DNA of 64,000 bases, taken from Fistulifera solaris. Its lineage: Eukaryota; Bacillariophyta; Bacillariophyceae; Naviculales; Stauroneidaceae. Position numbers and translations under genes: made by a program. Below are positions 54,354 through 64,000 of the stretch, in pieces. Below the pieces are notes generated by a model that had not been told where the DNA came from, did no database searches, and saw only the letters and a program-made list of their open reading frames with translations. The stretch is taken from contig AP026167.1 in the NCBI GenBank assembly GCA_030295235.1, forward strand, positions 372,001-436,000, written 5' to 3'. The first letter of the stretch is position 1; every line of letters starts with the position of its first letter.

Positions 54354-56474
54354 ATGAAAAGCTTCTTGCGAATTGTGTATCTCATCCTTCTCTGGATTGC
54401 ATTCGCGTCCAAAGCAACATCAGCGACATCCTCCTCGCGAAAACTCTTCTCCCCCCGATGGGCGCTGTGGTCAAAGGAAACGAATAATAATGACAACAAC
54501 AAGCGAACGCGGTTCTTGTCGATATTAGAACGGCTAGGGGCAACAAGCGTTAGCGATACTTCATTGAATGAAAGCGAAAAGACGAATAGGAAACGCCGTC
54601 GTCGCAACAAGCGAGGCGATGATGCAACGGATAACGCAACGCCTCCAAAGAGCCCCTTTTCCTTCTTTCGACGACCGTCGAAAAGCACAAAGCCGACTCC
54701 TGTAGATGCTGCCGCTGCGGCAGATGTGCCCACGAGCAAGGCTTCGAAACGATTGACTATGCCATGGCAACGTCGGAAGTCTCTGGAAACGATCGAATCA
54801 TCCCATGATTCGACGAAGAATGTTACAACCACGACGAATGTTACCGAGAAAAGCCGTGAACTTGTTTTGTCTGATGCGCCCTCCCCGAACGCCACGACAA
54901 GTACGAACAACCCAACGAAAAAGAAAAGGTGGGGTCTTTTTCGAAAACGTCCATCGCCACAAACCCCCGAACCAACACCATCTAGCGCGAAAAATATTGT
55001 GAATACATATGTTTTGACAGACGGAGTGGAAACTGTAGAGGGTAATATAACATCATCCACAGATGAAGTAACGAATGGGACTGCTGCATTCAACACGACA
55101 GACACAAACGTCAATTCTACCATTTCCATCACGACGAATGCGACTACTACGAACGAAAGATCTACTCCACAGTCGCAATTAGTAAGCCCGACTGGCATTG
55201 TGATTTCTCAATTTCCGCCCTATGGGAACACTCCTCAACGGTACTACCGAAAACAACAACCGGGTGGACCTCTCAATAATATGTCACAACAGAACAGCGT
55301 AATATTAGCGGAAGTGCTCGTTTCCATCTTTGCGACGGCGACACGCTTGTGGTTTTTGACGTGGTTGGCACGAAGACTGGCGTCACAGGAAGAAGCCATT
55401 CAGCCAACACAGCACTTTGTCTGGGAACGACTGAATGATCGTTTTCAGCGTGATAGCTCGGCATTGAGTAAAGCATTGCAAGCACCTCCGGAAGGAATCA
55501 GTGTAGGGCAATGGAGGCGGGATCATGTTTGGAAAGTACACTCCCGCAAACGACAAGAACGAATAGACTTGGCGTCTGTTTTTACTCGAACCGTGGTAGT
55601 CATTGAGTTGAGTGACGATCCCAAGGAGGGCATCAGTCTAGAACAAATGCCTGAAGTCGTCACATTTTTGCTACAACAGCACCGCAGCGGTGCGTTCGGG
55701 ACATACAAAAGTACGGGACGTCCCATGGAAGTGGAAGTCGTGTTTTTAGTACAATCACCAGGCGGAGGTGTATCTACGTTCGGTCTGGCGGCCTCGCAAA
55801 TGCGCCGATTGTCGAACGTTGAGGGCATTACCACAACAGCGGTGGTAGACAAGATAGCCGCTTCTGGAGGGTACATGATTGCCTCTCAGGCGCACAAACT
55901 GTTAGCGGCACCTTTTTCTTCATTAGGGTCAATCGGTGTCATGATGGAAGGCTTGAACTTTAACGAATTAGCAGAAAAGTATGGCATCAAGCCTCTGATA
56001 CTCAAGGCCGGAACCAACAAGAATCCATTATCGACATTCGGACGTGTTTCGGACAAAGACATCCGCAACGAAGAAGAACGATTAGCCGCGGTTCATGAAG
56101 CATTCAAAGAACTGGTTGTGGAAGGCCGTCCCGCCTTGGGTGACGTGCTGGATCGTGTCGCGGACGGATCTGTCTTTTTGGGCAAGGAGGCGTTCGATTT
56201 GCAGATGATTGACGGTATCATGACGTCGGATGAATACATTTTGGAACGAATTTTTGCCAACGACCGAGTATTAAAACTGCACCGCTCTTACCAGGCCCGC
56301 TTCCCAAGACGGGTACTTCAAATATCACCGTTGGACCTGTTGCCGCATCTAAAATCAAGGATCAGACAAATGAATGCTAAACAACTTACCAGCTTACTTG
56401 CTGCTGCTGTGCAGGTCGGTGGTATAGTGGGAATTTTGCAGCAAGTTCTCAGTTCCTTCCACTTGAAAAGCTAA
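54354..56474 (+). CDS. S49-family peptidase (SohB/SppA-like), secretory
   Basis: 706 residues, no intron, no frame break. I chose the ATG at 54354 because it begins a signal peptide (MKSFLRIVYLILLWIAFASK, cleaved near ATSA); the frame is open upstream to 54165. Residues about 30-310 are low-complexity, Asn/Thr-rich with basic KKKRWGLFRKRP patches and many N-x-T sites. A hydrophobic segment (ILAEVLVSIFATATRLWFLT) precedes the peptidase domain: VVVIELSDDP, FLVQSPGGGVSTFGLAASQM, the catalytic Ser in DKIAASGGYMIASQ, APFSSLGSIGVMM, the probable catalytic Lys in KAGTNKNPLSTFG, and EGRPALGDVLDRVADG. SohB enzymes are single-pass membrane proteases with a Ser-Lys dyad. The substrate and compartment here are unknown; plastid or ER membrane is possible. 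Confidence 0.9.
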   Translation: MKSFLRIVYLILLWIAFASKATSATSSSRKLFSPRWALWSKETNNNDNNKRTRFLSILERLGATSVSDTSLNESEKTNRKRRRRNKRGDDATDNATPPKSPFSFFRRPSKSTKPTPVDAAAAADVPTSKASKRLTMPWQRRKSLETIESSHDSTKNVTTTTNVTEKSRELVLSDAPSPNATTSTNNPTKKKRWGLFRKRPSPQTPEPTPSSAKNIVNTYVLTDGVETVEGNITSSTDEVTNGTAAFNTTDTNVNSTISITTNATTTNERSTPQSQLVSPTGIVISQFPPYGNTPQRYYRKQQPGGPLNNMSQQNSVILAEVLVSIFATATRLWFLTWLARRLASQEEAIQPTQHFVWERLNDRFQRDSSALSKALQAPPEGISVGQWRRDHVWKVHSRKRQERIDLASVFTRTVVVIELSDDPKEGISLEQMPEVVTFLLQQHRSGAFGTYKSTGRPMEVEVVFLVQSPGGGVSTFGLAASQMRRLSNVEGITTTAVVDKIAASGGYMIASQAHKLLAAPFSSLGSIGVMMEGLNFNELAEKYGIKPLILKAGTNKNPLSTFGRVSDKDIRNEEERLAAVHEAFKELVVEGRPALGDVLDRVADGSVFLGKEAFDLQMIDGIMTSDEYILERIFANDRVLKLHRSYQARFPRRVLQISPLDLLPHLKSRIRQMNAKQLTSLLAAAVQVGGIVGILQQVLSSFHLKS

Positions 56475-56563
56475 GCAAAAATAATAAAATAATTTGCAAG
56501 AACAAAAGCTAACATTGAAGCTTCTTTTTCTTAGTGGACGGATTCAAACGAGCAATTTCACGT

Positions 56564-58136
56564 TCACTCGTCAATTTTTTGACTTTTTTCGGCCGCGAAC
56601 GAACTCGGTTGCCAAATACCTGGACCGCGCCGTAGTTGAAGGACCCAAGCTAACATGCCGCCGATGTTCACAGGGAAGGCGGCAGTGCAGGAAAATGCCA
56701 TATAAGATTATCTGCCCCATGATTGTAATTGATATATTCTAACGCCTCTAAAACAAGTTTGTAGTGCCCGCACAGGAGTACCATGTTCCCCGAATTTCTA
56801 CGCAAGACTCGTGCAATTTCATTCAACATCAAAGGTAGCAATCGCTGGAGTTTGTTGGTGTTGAGACACAATCTTCCAAATGGAAAATCCGACACAACCG
56901 CATCGACAGTACCCGTTCGAATGGGGAGATTCGCCGCATCCCAAGCTATTAATGTAGCCGCAATTCGTTGTTGTTCGTTCCGTATAGCAGCCGAATAAGT
57001 GGTGGCTTGCGGTCCGAGCAATGATGGTGTCAAAACAATATCTCCTCCCAATCCGACATATTTCAAATAGGCGCATTCGTGAGCAATGGTACCAATACCC
57101 ACACATGGATCCAAAACTATGGCTCCGGGTTTCAATCCCGCCAAATGCAACAGTAATTGCGCCGTCGAGGGTCGCAACCGAACGATTCCCGTCAGTGTCA
57201 TGTAGGGCGGAGCCACATCCGGTGGTAAAATTCCCGACGAAAAGAATGGCACCCAAGGTATTGATATGGATGTAAAGCCAAACCAACGGCAAATTGATGA
57301 CTGGAATGATCTGTTTCATCTTCTTTCAAAAACAAGACGATTTCCACATCATAATATTTCAGATCCACGGTCCAAGAGGAAGGAACTAAGTCGTTGGCAA
57401 CGGCCATGATCAAATCTCGTCGTGAATACGTAGGATCATCGGGTCGCATGCAACTTATGCGGAATTTCAAGCCAGGATTGTCTGTGTCAGTGCTGGCAAA
57501 CCACAAATCATCCACAAACCGTGAATCGTCTGTTACGCGTTGAGAAACATCTTTCCAGTTAGAGAGAGCCGCTTGTCTCCATATTCGTAAGGCAGATGGA
57601 AATTGTTGTTTCCGATACGAATCGGAACGCAAACAGGATTGTATAACTTCCGCCATTTCGTGCAGTGTCGTGATTCGTTGGTTGGAACCTGATAACTTCC
57701 AGGATCCCACCAAGGCCGTAACGGGACCGAGCGCTCGCTGATTCGCTACATCCGACGCTGGTACTGCAGTGGCAAATTGCCACCACATATACGAATGCTG
57801 TCCCGGTTTCGTCCAAATCACAGTTCGATCTGAATTATAGCCAATACTAATGTCGGGTTTTGTCTGGGAATGCACGGTCCCAATGGGCGCCGCAACAGAG
57901 CCCTTTCGCCAAGTGGTGTTTTCTTGAGTTAGATCGTCATGAGAATAGGCCTCCGATTCACTGACCCAAATGGACTGTTGCAGGAGAATTCTTTGCTGCA
58001 CCCATTCCGTGATGGCGAAATGAAGACCCCGGGGAACGAGTGTCATATATTGACAAGCGCACTCCGTCGTGCTGTCCACTGTAAATGATAGAAGGTCTAT
58101 ACAATCCTTGTGTTTTAAGGCAGCGGTTTTATCCAT
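56564..58136 (-). CDS. THUMP-domain RNA (guanine-N2) methyltransferase, THUMPD2/3-Trm14 type
   Basis: About 524 residues after correction, ATG at 58136. The N-terminal half has a THUMP-like arrangement (CQYMTLVPRGLHFAITEWVQ; FRISCMRPDDPTYSRRDLIM). The C-terminal half is a Rossmann methyltransferase: RPSTAQLLLHLAGLKPGAIV, motif I LDPCVGIGTIAHE, and the catalytic D-F-P-F-G motif (VVSDFPFGRL, equivalent to the D/N-P-P-Y/F of m2G enzymes). Human THUMPD2 and THUMPD3 make m2G in U6 snRNA and tRNA; the target here is unknown. Frame breaks occur at GGG near 57257 (four G's give YLGVPFFSSGILPP) and at CCC near 56673 (four C's give PPSPVNIGGMLAWVLQLRRG). The latter carries the frame to a stop at 56564 through the family's V-N-I-G-G motif. 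Confidence 0.86.
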
Positions 58137-58686
58137 GATAACGCAAACAGCGGAGTAATAATCATCGAATGAATGAATGCATCAGAAATGAATGGGGAAA
58201 AAACTTGAAATTGTCAGGTATCGCATTTCAACAAGCTTGTACTCTTGGAGAGTGCAGTAGAGGATTCTTGTCTCAATTGGATTGCAGTCCCGGCATCCAT
58301 TAATCAAGCTTTTTTGCTGCCCTGACCAGTTATACTGCCTAAATTTACACACAGTCTGGAGAAAAATTTCCAAGATAAGATTGTTCAAGCCACCTAACTT
58401 ACTAATGGCTGAAAGCTGTTCTCTAGCAGCCGAGCCGAAGCATTGCTCTACTTGACAAGGTTTAAGCAAAACGTGGCTCACAACAGATCTAGCATCGATA
58501 CCCTGTATTCTCTGAATGGCTTAAACAACAATTGAAGCCTTGCTGAAAGCGTCCGCACCCTTCCGACTACTCTTTGAATGTATTGTTTCTGATTCTTTCC
58601 GTGTGCGGTTCAGAATTTACGGAATGACCTAGAGACAGGAAACTAATTAAGAGCTATTATTGGTGTCGCTTTTATCCAAATGTTTC
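58137..58686. other. Intergenic
   Basis: A 99-codon minus-strand frame (58182-58481) has no recognisable features and I do not call it. I see nothing else. Confidence 0.4.
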
Positions 58687-60000
58687 TTATTTTTGTTGGG
58701 CCAATGATTTTAACAGTTCCATCCAAACCGAGGATGGCGGCGTTTCTCGCCAAGCATCGTCTAGTATTTTTCGGAGCGAATCACCATTTGGAGCATACAC
58801 GCGTTGTCGCCATTCCTCTCCATCGGGAAAGTAATTCCATATCCACGAATCTTCTGCTGGATATTGTTGATAGAAGGAACGCCACTTCCACAACAGACCC
58901 GCTAGCAAATACGCATCCCGCATGCGACTCGACTTGTCTTGCAAAATTGTTTTTGTCTTTGTTACATCACTCAAAATCCATTTCGAATCGAGAGGAAGGT
59001 CGGTCGCCGTCATGAAACGAAATGGTAACTTCGGTTTATCCAACCACATGGTCAAATCCGCGTGCGTCGATAAATGACAAGGTTGGATCGATGGATGCGA
59101 ACCGATCCAGTGTTCGGTGGCAAACCGGTCTTCACCTCGGGTATCGCGTTTTTCAGCAAAAATAGCACCCCGAATTTCCGTGGGACGCTGCGAGAGCATG
59201 GCATCGGTCCGTGCCTCGAATTCGTTCGGAGCAATCAGTTGCTGCACATAATCACAACGAGCAGTAAAGAAATTTCCCGGATAAAAAAGCGTCCAAACGG
59301 GTTGAAAGAGCAAGCCGCAGGTTGAACATTGCTGATCCGTGATACGATCGAGACAGAGTTGGTCAGTAATGGCCCGCGTCATGTGTCTACGCCATTTTTC
59401 TCTCCGTTTCCCACCATTGTACGATCCCTTGTTATGCAGATAAATCATTTGCCGATCAGGAAATTTTCGACAAAATTGGTACGCGTCTTGTAACGTAATT
59501 TCTTCAAAGCCTCGTTGATAGTGTGCCATGTGGACACAAGTCAAGCCGAGGGCTTGACATCGGGTCTGAACGGTTTGTGCGAATGCTGGACCGTGCAAAA
59601 AGGCGTGACCGACAGTATTATAGTACAATACAAGAGGAATCGTAGCCGCATGGGACTCTCCAATTTGCTGTATTTGTTCGAGCACGATCGTTGCAAAGAA
59701 GGATGTATCATTTTGTCTAGGATCGCCGTAAATGTTGTAAAAGACAGCCCGCAATGCGTCTTGTTGTTGATGAAATGGATCCGCTGTTATGATCGTTTGT
59801 ACAGCGTTCACTGAGACTTTGGCTTCTTCCGGCACGGCAGCGGGAGAGTGGGAGAAGTCTTGCAGCAATTCGGTCGAATACAGGATGGCATTGTTTTGCC
59901 ATACTATCAATGAGATGATTCCGAGCAATAGAAATACAAGAAAGCTCGTTATTATCATAAAAATCCGTGCGTTTCGTGTTTGTTGCCTCTTGATTATCAT
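58687..60000 (-). CDS. Type II membrane protein, glycosyltransferase-like (uncharacterised)
   Basis: 437 residues, no intron, no frame break. A short basic cytosolic tail (MIIKRQQTRNARIF) precedes one transmembrane anchor (MIITSFLVFLLLGIISLIVW), giving type II Golgi-enzyme topology. The lumenal part contains YNIYGDPRQND, IPLVLYYNTVGHAF, MIYLHNKGSYNGGKRREKWR and YPGNFFTARCDYVQQLI. The H-N-K-G-S...W-R pattern recalls rhamnan/RgpF-type and other glycan-synthesis proteins. I cannot assign a family with confidence, and similar proteins are, to my knowledge, numerous in microalgae. It is divergent from the alpha-mannosidase gene (423 bp between starts), which fits a glycan-processing role but does not prove it. 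Confidence 0.75.
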   Translation of the reverse strand: MIIKRQQTRNARIFMIITSFLVFLLLGIISLIVWQNNAILYSTELLQDFSHSPAAVPEEAKVSVNAVQTIITADPFHQQQDALRAVFYNIYGDPRQNDTSFFATIVLEQIQQIGESHAATIPLVLYYNTVGHAFLHGPAFAQTVQTRCQALGLTCVHMAHYQRGFEEITLQDAYQFCRKFPDRQMIYLHNKGSYNGGKRREKWRRHMTRAITDQLCLDRITDQQCSTCGLLFQPVWTLFYPGNFFTARCDYVQQLIAPNEFEARTDAMLSQRPTEIRGAIFAEKRDTRGEDRFATEHWIGSHPSIQPCHLSTHADLTMWLDKPKLPFRFMTATDLPLDSKWILSDVTKTKTILQDKSSRMRDAYLLAGLLWKWRSFYQQYPAEDSWIWNYFPDGEEWRQRVYAPNGDSLRKILDDAWRETPPSSVWMELLKSLAQQK

Positions 60001-60423
60001 TTTAGAATCAGTGAGAGATTTTGATAAATGAAATGAATTAAAGTGGAGACGCTGTTCGCTCTTTTTTTGTCAATCAATAACGTTTGCGTTCATTTTTTCA
60101 CCTGTCGCATCTCTCTATTATTTTCTCGCTTTATTCTATTACTACGTATCTTATTATCTTACCGGTTCTGCTTTTGTCCGTTTTTGTCGAAACTCCTCAA
60201 AATTGTAGGAACGGCTAAACGTCGGCTTCCTGTTTTTTGACAACAACACGAGAGGCTCGTATCTTTTGGTCGACGCTCTTGATCGTTCTCTTCTCCTGTT
60301 TCCACCAAGTTTCCACCTTATCGCTGGTATTAGCATGCATCGATCTGCTTTTCAAAGTCGATGTGTGAGACACCTGCGAATTCTTTTATAGAGCTCACGA
60401 CTAGTTAGGATACTGCATCAAAA
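60001..60423. other. Divergent promoter, glycosyltransferase-like and mannosidase genes
   Basis: A T-rich spacer without a supported gene. Confidence 0.4.
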
Positions 60424-63400
60424 ATGAGACCATCCTTCACCTTCTCCTTCGCCTCATTTCTACTCTGCTTAACAGCTGCTGAATTACAGAAATATAACGC
60501 CATCGATTCCGATCATGTATTAAATGTACACGTCGTTCCGCATTCCCATGACGATGTGGGGTGGCTCAAAACGGTCGAACAGTATTACTATCCCGATCAA
60601 AATTGCAGTATTTCCCCCAATTCCGTGCAGAAAATTCTCAGCACAACTATCGACGCCTTGCAGCAAAATGAAGCACGAACCTTTGTCGTCGTGGAAACCA
60701 AGTTCTTTGCCATGTGGTGGAAAGAGCAAAACGATGCGGTCAAAGATACCGTGCGTTTTCTGGTGGCGAATCAACAATTGTCGTTTGTGAATGGAGGTTG
60801 GTGTATGCACGATGAAGCCGCGACGCATTTTGTGGGAATGATCGATCAGATGACGACAGGTCACACCTTTCTGGAACGAGAATTGGGATATATACCCAAA
60901 GTGGGATGGCAATTGGATCCATTTGGTCATTCCGTGACACAGGCGTCTTTGATGACGAGCAAAATGGGATTTGATGCCGTGTATTTCGGTCGAATAGATT
61001 ATCAAGATTTGGCCTTCCGGCATTCAACACAACAATGTGAAGGCTTGTGGAATGCATCTACATCCCTTGAAGATACGACCGTATTCTGGGGACTTACTGG
61101 AAGTTACAGTGGGAATTATGGGCCACCGAAAGGATTTTGTTTTGATGCATACTGCGATCCCGAGCAGCGATTGCTGGGATTGACGGAAGATACGTTACTC
61201 GAGAGATTGAAAGACTTTGTGCAACAGTTAAGAGCCCAAAGTGATCGAACATCAGACAATCATATCATGTTGACCATGGGGGAAGATTTCAATGTAAGCA
61301 ACTTGGAAAAGGGCGTGCTTTTTCATTCGATTTCTGGTTCTTATCAAGCGTCATGTTTTTACAGTACATGGATGCGGCAACAAATTTTGCCAATCTGGAT
61401 CTATTGATCGCCAAACTCATGATTTATCAGCATTCGGGTCGTCTCGATGTACCACAGTTCCTGGGCCCTAGGCACAATCGTCTCAATATATTTTATTCTT
61501 CACCGGAGTATTACACGCAACAAAAGCACAAAGTCTGGAAGCGTCGACAGGATCTACTAAGCAATGAGACGGAATGGAAAACGAAAACGGATGATTTCTT
61601 TCCGTATTCCAGTTGTGAGAACTGCTTTTGGACGGGTTACTTTACGTCACGGACTTCATTCAAACGGCTCGAGCGAGTGGCATCCTCGCTTCTATTAGCG
61701 TCGCGACAAATCGATGTACTCATAAGCAACGAAGAACTACTGGACGAATATAACTGCGATTGCTGCCATCCTTTCTATGAGCTGGAAGATGCTCTCGGTG
61801 TCGCTCAGCATCACGATGGTGTCTCTGGAACGGCAAAGCAGCATGTTGCCGACGATTACGCGAAGCGATTATCATCTGGTATGCATCGAGCTAGTGCGCA
61901 CGTGGCTAATCTCCTGTCAGAAAGAATGTATGCGGTAAACTCAACTGTGATTCATCTTCAATATTGTCCACTCCTCAATGAAACAATTTGTCCCGTTGCA
62001 GAAGAAGCAACCAAATCAAACGGAACTGCTCTCCACGTTGTGGTCTACAATCCGCTGGGCCAAAATCAATCAACTGTTTTGCGAATCCCAGTTGCATCAT
62101 TAGCGTGCTATGAAATTACTGATTTATCCAACAATATCAGTATTTGCGATCATTCCATCAGGGCAGCCATGCAGCCTGCTGACACCTCTACATATGTCGT
62201 ATACTACGACACCGGGTCGCTACCACCTTTGGGCTACAAAACATTTCAGATCAGCAAACAATGCGATTGCCCAACGACAGATATATTTCGAAATCCCTCA
62301 CTTGTAATTGTCGAAAAGGAAAGAAGACGACTTCGAAAAGCCACCAGCACTACTATCGCAGTCACAAATGATTTCATGACAGTTGAATTCGATACGATCA
62401 CGGGGCAAATGAAAAGAGCTGTATCTGATGGGACCGGGATAGATCTTGTTCAAGATTGGGGCTACTATACGTCATTCGACCATCAGTGGGATCATTCTGA
62501 AGTTCCTGCTGTGGATCCTACGCAGAACTCGGGGGCCTACATCTTTCGACCAAGCACTCCAACTCAAGATATACACCATCTTTTGCCTCGAAAGGCGACA
62601 GTCGTCGACACTCCTCAAGGCGCGGAAGTTCGCATCGAATTCCATCAAAATTGGATACGGCAAACAACCCGTATTTTCCAGTCTCAACCGTTCATTGAAG
62701 TCGAATACGAAATAGGCCCAATCCCTATTGATGATCTTCGAGGAAAAGAAATTGTGACACGATACAGAGCGTCTATTGCCAGCAAGTCGGCCTTCTATAC
62801 TGATTCGAATGGACGTGAGTTCCTTCGACGACAACGTAATTATAGACCATCCTGGGATCTCGACGTCTTTGAGCCTGTTGCTGGAAATTTCTATCCAGTC
62901 AACACGGCCATTTTCCTTCAAGACAAAAATGCATCTCTAAGCGTAGTAGTCGACCGCTCTCAGGGTGGATCGTCACTGCAAGACGGAACGCTAGAGCTCA
63001 TGGTGCAGAGAAGGAACTTGGCCGATGATGCGAAAGGAGTCGGCGAACCATTAAATGAAACGTCTGGTGGGATGACACCATACCCACCTTATGGGAATGC
63101 GGAACGTGTTGGAGACGGTGTAATAATTCGAGGAACTCATCGAATCATGATAGGGAAAGGTTTGACCGGAGCTAAGCTTGCACGCTCGTTGATGGATTCG
63201 GCATTCGCCGAGCCGCTTATCTTTTTGGAAAATGCACAATCCCTTGCCCAGCTATCTTCCAAAGTGCTTCTTTTTCGTCTGGTCTATCAATCGGTTTGCC
63301 CAAGAATGTGATGCTCATAACGTTTGCGCGTTTGAACACGGCAAAGTACTTACTTCGACTTGGGCACCAGTATGGCGTGGACGATGATGACGAACTAGCA

Positions 63401-63634
63401 GAACCCGTAAGCGTGGATATCGGTCTCTTGTTTCTGGGCATTGGTGAAGTTGATACAATAGATGAAATGACTTTAAGTGGCAACCAAAAGTGGGAATCAT
63501 TGCAGAAGACTAAGCTGCCATGGTCAGGCGAAACTGGTAGCACTTCAGACAAGGATACTTCAAACAAGGGTAATATGGTTGTCTTGCGCCCAATGGAAAT
63601 CAGGACGTTTCACGTCACCGTAAAGGCACAATAA
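60424..63634 (+). CDS. Lysosomal/vacuolar-type alpha-mannosidase (GH38)
   Basis: Exons 60424-61293 and 61365-63634 with a 71-bp intron (GTAAGC, TTTACAG). Corrected length is 1,046 residues, in the range of MAN2B1. A signal peptide (MRPSFTFSFASFLLCLTAAE) opens the protein. The GH38 zinc/active site is complete: PHSHDDVGWLKTVEQYYY (His40, Asp44 region), NGGWCMHDEAATH, and the nucleophile Asp165 in GWQLDPFGHS. FGRIDYQD, HIMLTMGEDFN-YMDAATNF, DDFFPYSSC, FWTGYFTSR and ALGVAQHHDGVSGTAKQHVA follow. The last part (NVMLITFARLNTAKYLLRLG, RPMEIRTFHVTVKAQ) is joined after one extra T in the five-T run at 63270-63274. The enzyme trims alpha-linked mannose from N-glycans in an acidic compartment. The vacuolar/lysosomal subclass is favoured over Golgi mannosidase II because there is no anchor and the MAN2B-type C-terminus is present. 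Confidence 0.95.
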
Positions 63635-64000
63635 TGGATGGACCATTTTACCTACCAAGTATAGCGACCACCTTGAAACAAGATTTACCAACGCAATTCA
63701 TCAAGAACAAGAACACCAGTGTCATCAAAAATCTTGCAATTAAATGCTGTGATCCTTTGGTTGAAAGTAGACCAACGGTACCTTTTGTAGTTGTAAGTTG
63801 TAACGGCCGACCCTTTTCCGGGACTCTTTAGTCAGTCCCATTGGAAACGTCACATCGATAGTTGCGAGTTGCAACGTTGCAACAGAATATTCACTTGCGG
63901 GCGGAAACAGACGCTTTTTGTTACATCCAAGCAACGAAGAGATGCAAAATGCGAAAATGTGGCCTTTTGTTTGTTGCAAGGAAAGAAGGAACAATTATAA
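63635..64000. other. 3' flank at window end
   Basis: AT-rich sequence downstream of the mannosidase. An 84-codon minus-strand frame (63740-63994) has no recognisable features. I see nothing else. Confidence 0.4.

Noticed and set aside
58182-58481. 99-codon minus-strand frame
   Set aside because: No homology hint or compositional signal; chance size.
1-64000. Retroelements, LTRs, virus-like elements or toxin genes
   Set aside because: No reverse transcriptase, integrase, capsid, long terminal direct repeats or toxin-like domain was seen. The only mobile element supported is the MITE at 12826-13133.

Overview
The window looks like nuclear DNA of a pennate diatom, close to Phaeodactylum in style; the species is inferred, not proven. 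The evidence is: small GT-AG introns of 56-132 bp (five of thirteen are 76 bp by my count), dense genes with convergent 3' ends 45-150 bp apart, bipartite plastid-type leaders on the sulfolipid synthase and the desaturase, a DUF6824-type protein, and a large cluster of secreted P-[S/T]-x-x repeat proteins typical of diatom cell surfaces.

Layout. 1-7270 holds a partial unknown gene, ribosomal protein S29/uS14, a heterotrimeric G-protein alpha subunit, V-ATPase subunit d, and a PARP-finger/PADR1/Pol-beta-lyase-like protein. 8437-27040 is the accessory region: five consecutive plus-strand genes for secreted Ser/Thr/Pro-rich proteins. Four of them carry a Lys/Ser/Gly-rich, silaffin-like segment, and three have an R-x-L motif just before it. 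Two are long P-[S/T]-x-x repeat proteins that share kilobase-scale near-identical blocks. A 308-bp Tourist/PIF-Harbinger-like MITE lies between two members. 27743-31778 holds a plastid UDP-sulfoquinovose synthase, a decayed tandem repeat, and a membrane-anchored trypsin whose C-terminal tail is again Lys/Ser/Gly-rich. 32323-47549 holds a PH-kinase, a DUF6824-type protein with several R-R-x-S sites, succinate-semialdehyde dehydrogenase, a 1,269-residue protein with a degenerate epimerase domain, and two unknown proteins. 47607-63634 holds TRAPP subunit Trs31/TRAPPC5, a degenerate 52-bp minisatellite, a glycine-zipper protein, calmodulin-lysine methyltransferase, an omega-3-type plastid desaturase, an S49 peptidase, a THUMP-domain RNA methyltransferase, a type II membrane protein resembling glycosyltransferases, and a GH38 alpha-mannosidase.

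Sequence quality. At least 25 reading-frame breaks fall inside otherwise well conserved genes (G-alpha, V-ATPase d, SQD1, kinase, mannosidase and others). Almost every one sits in a run of identical bases and is resolved by one base. I therefore treat them as probable homopolymer-length errors in the assembly. I give one span per gene, with the expected protein length after one-base correction. The second long repeat gene (22628-27040) has many more breaks than the rest and may be truly decaying.

Biological themes. The surface-protein cluster and the tailed trypsin may belong to one secreted matrix or silica-associated system. The trypsin shows D189-type specificity, which suits Arg/Lys-rich substrates. 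TRAPPC5, the type II membrane protein, alpha-mannosidase and V-ATPase d are secretory or vacuolar functions. SQD1 and the desaturase serve plastid lipids.
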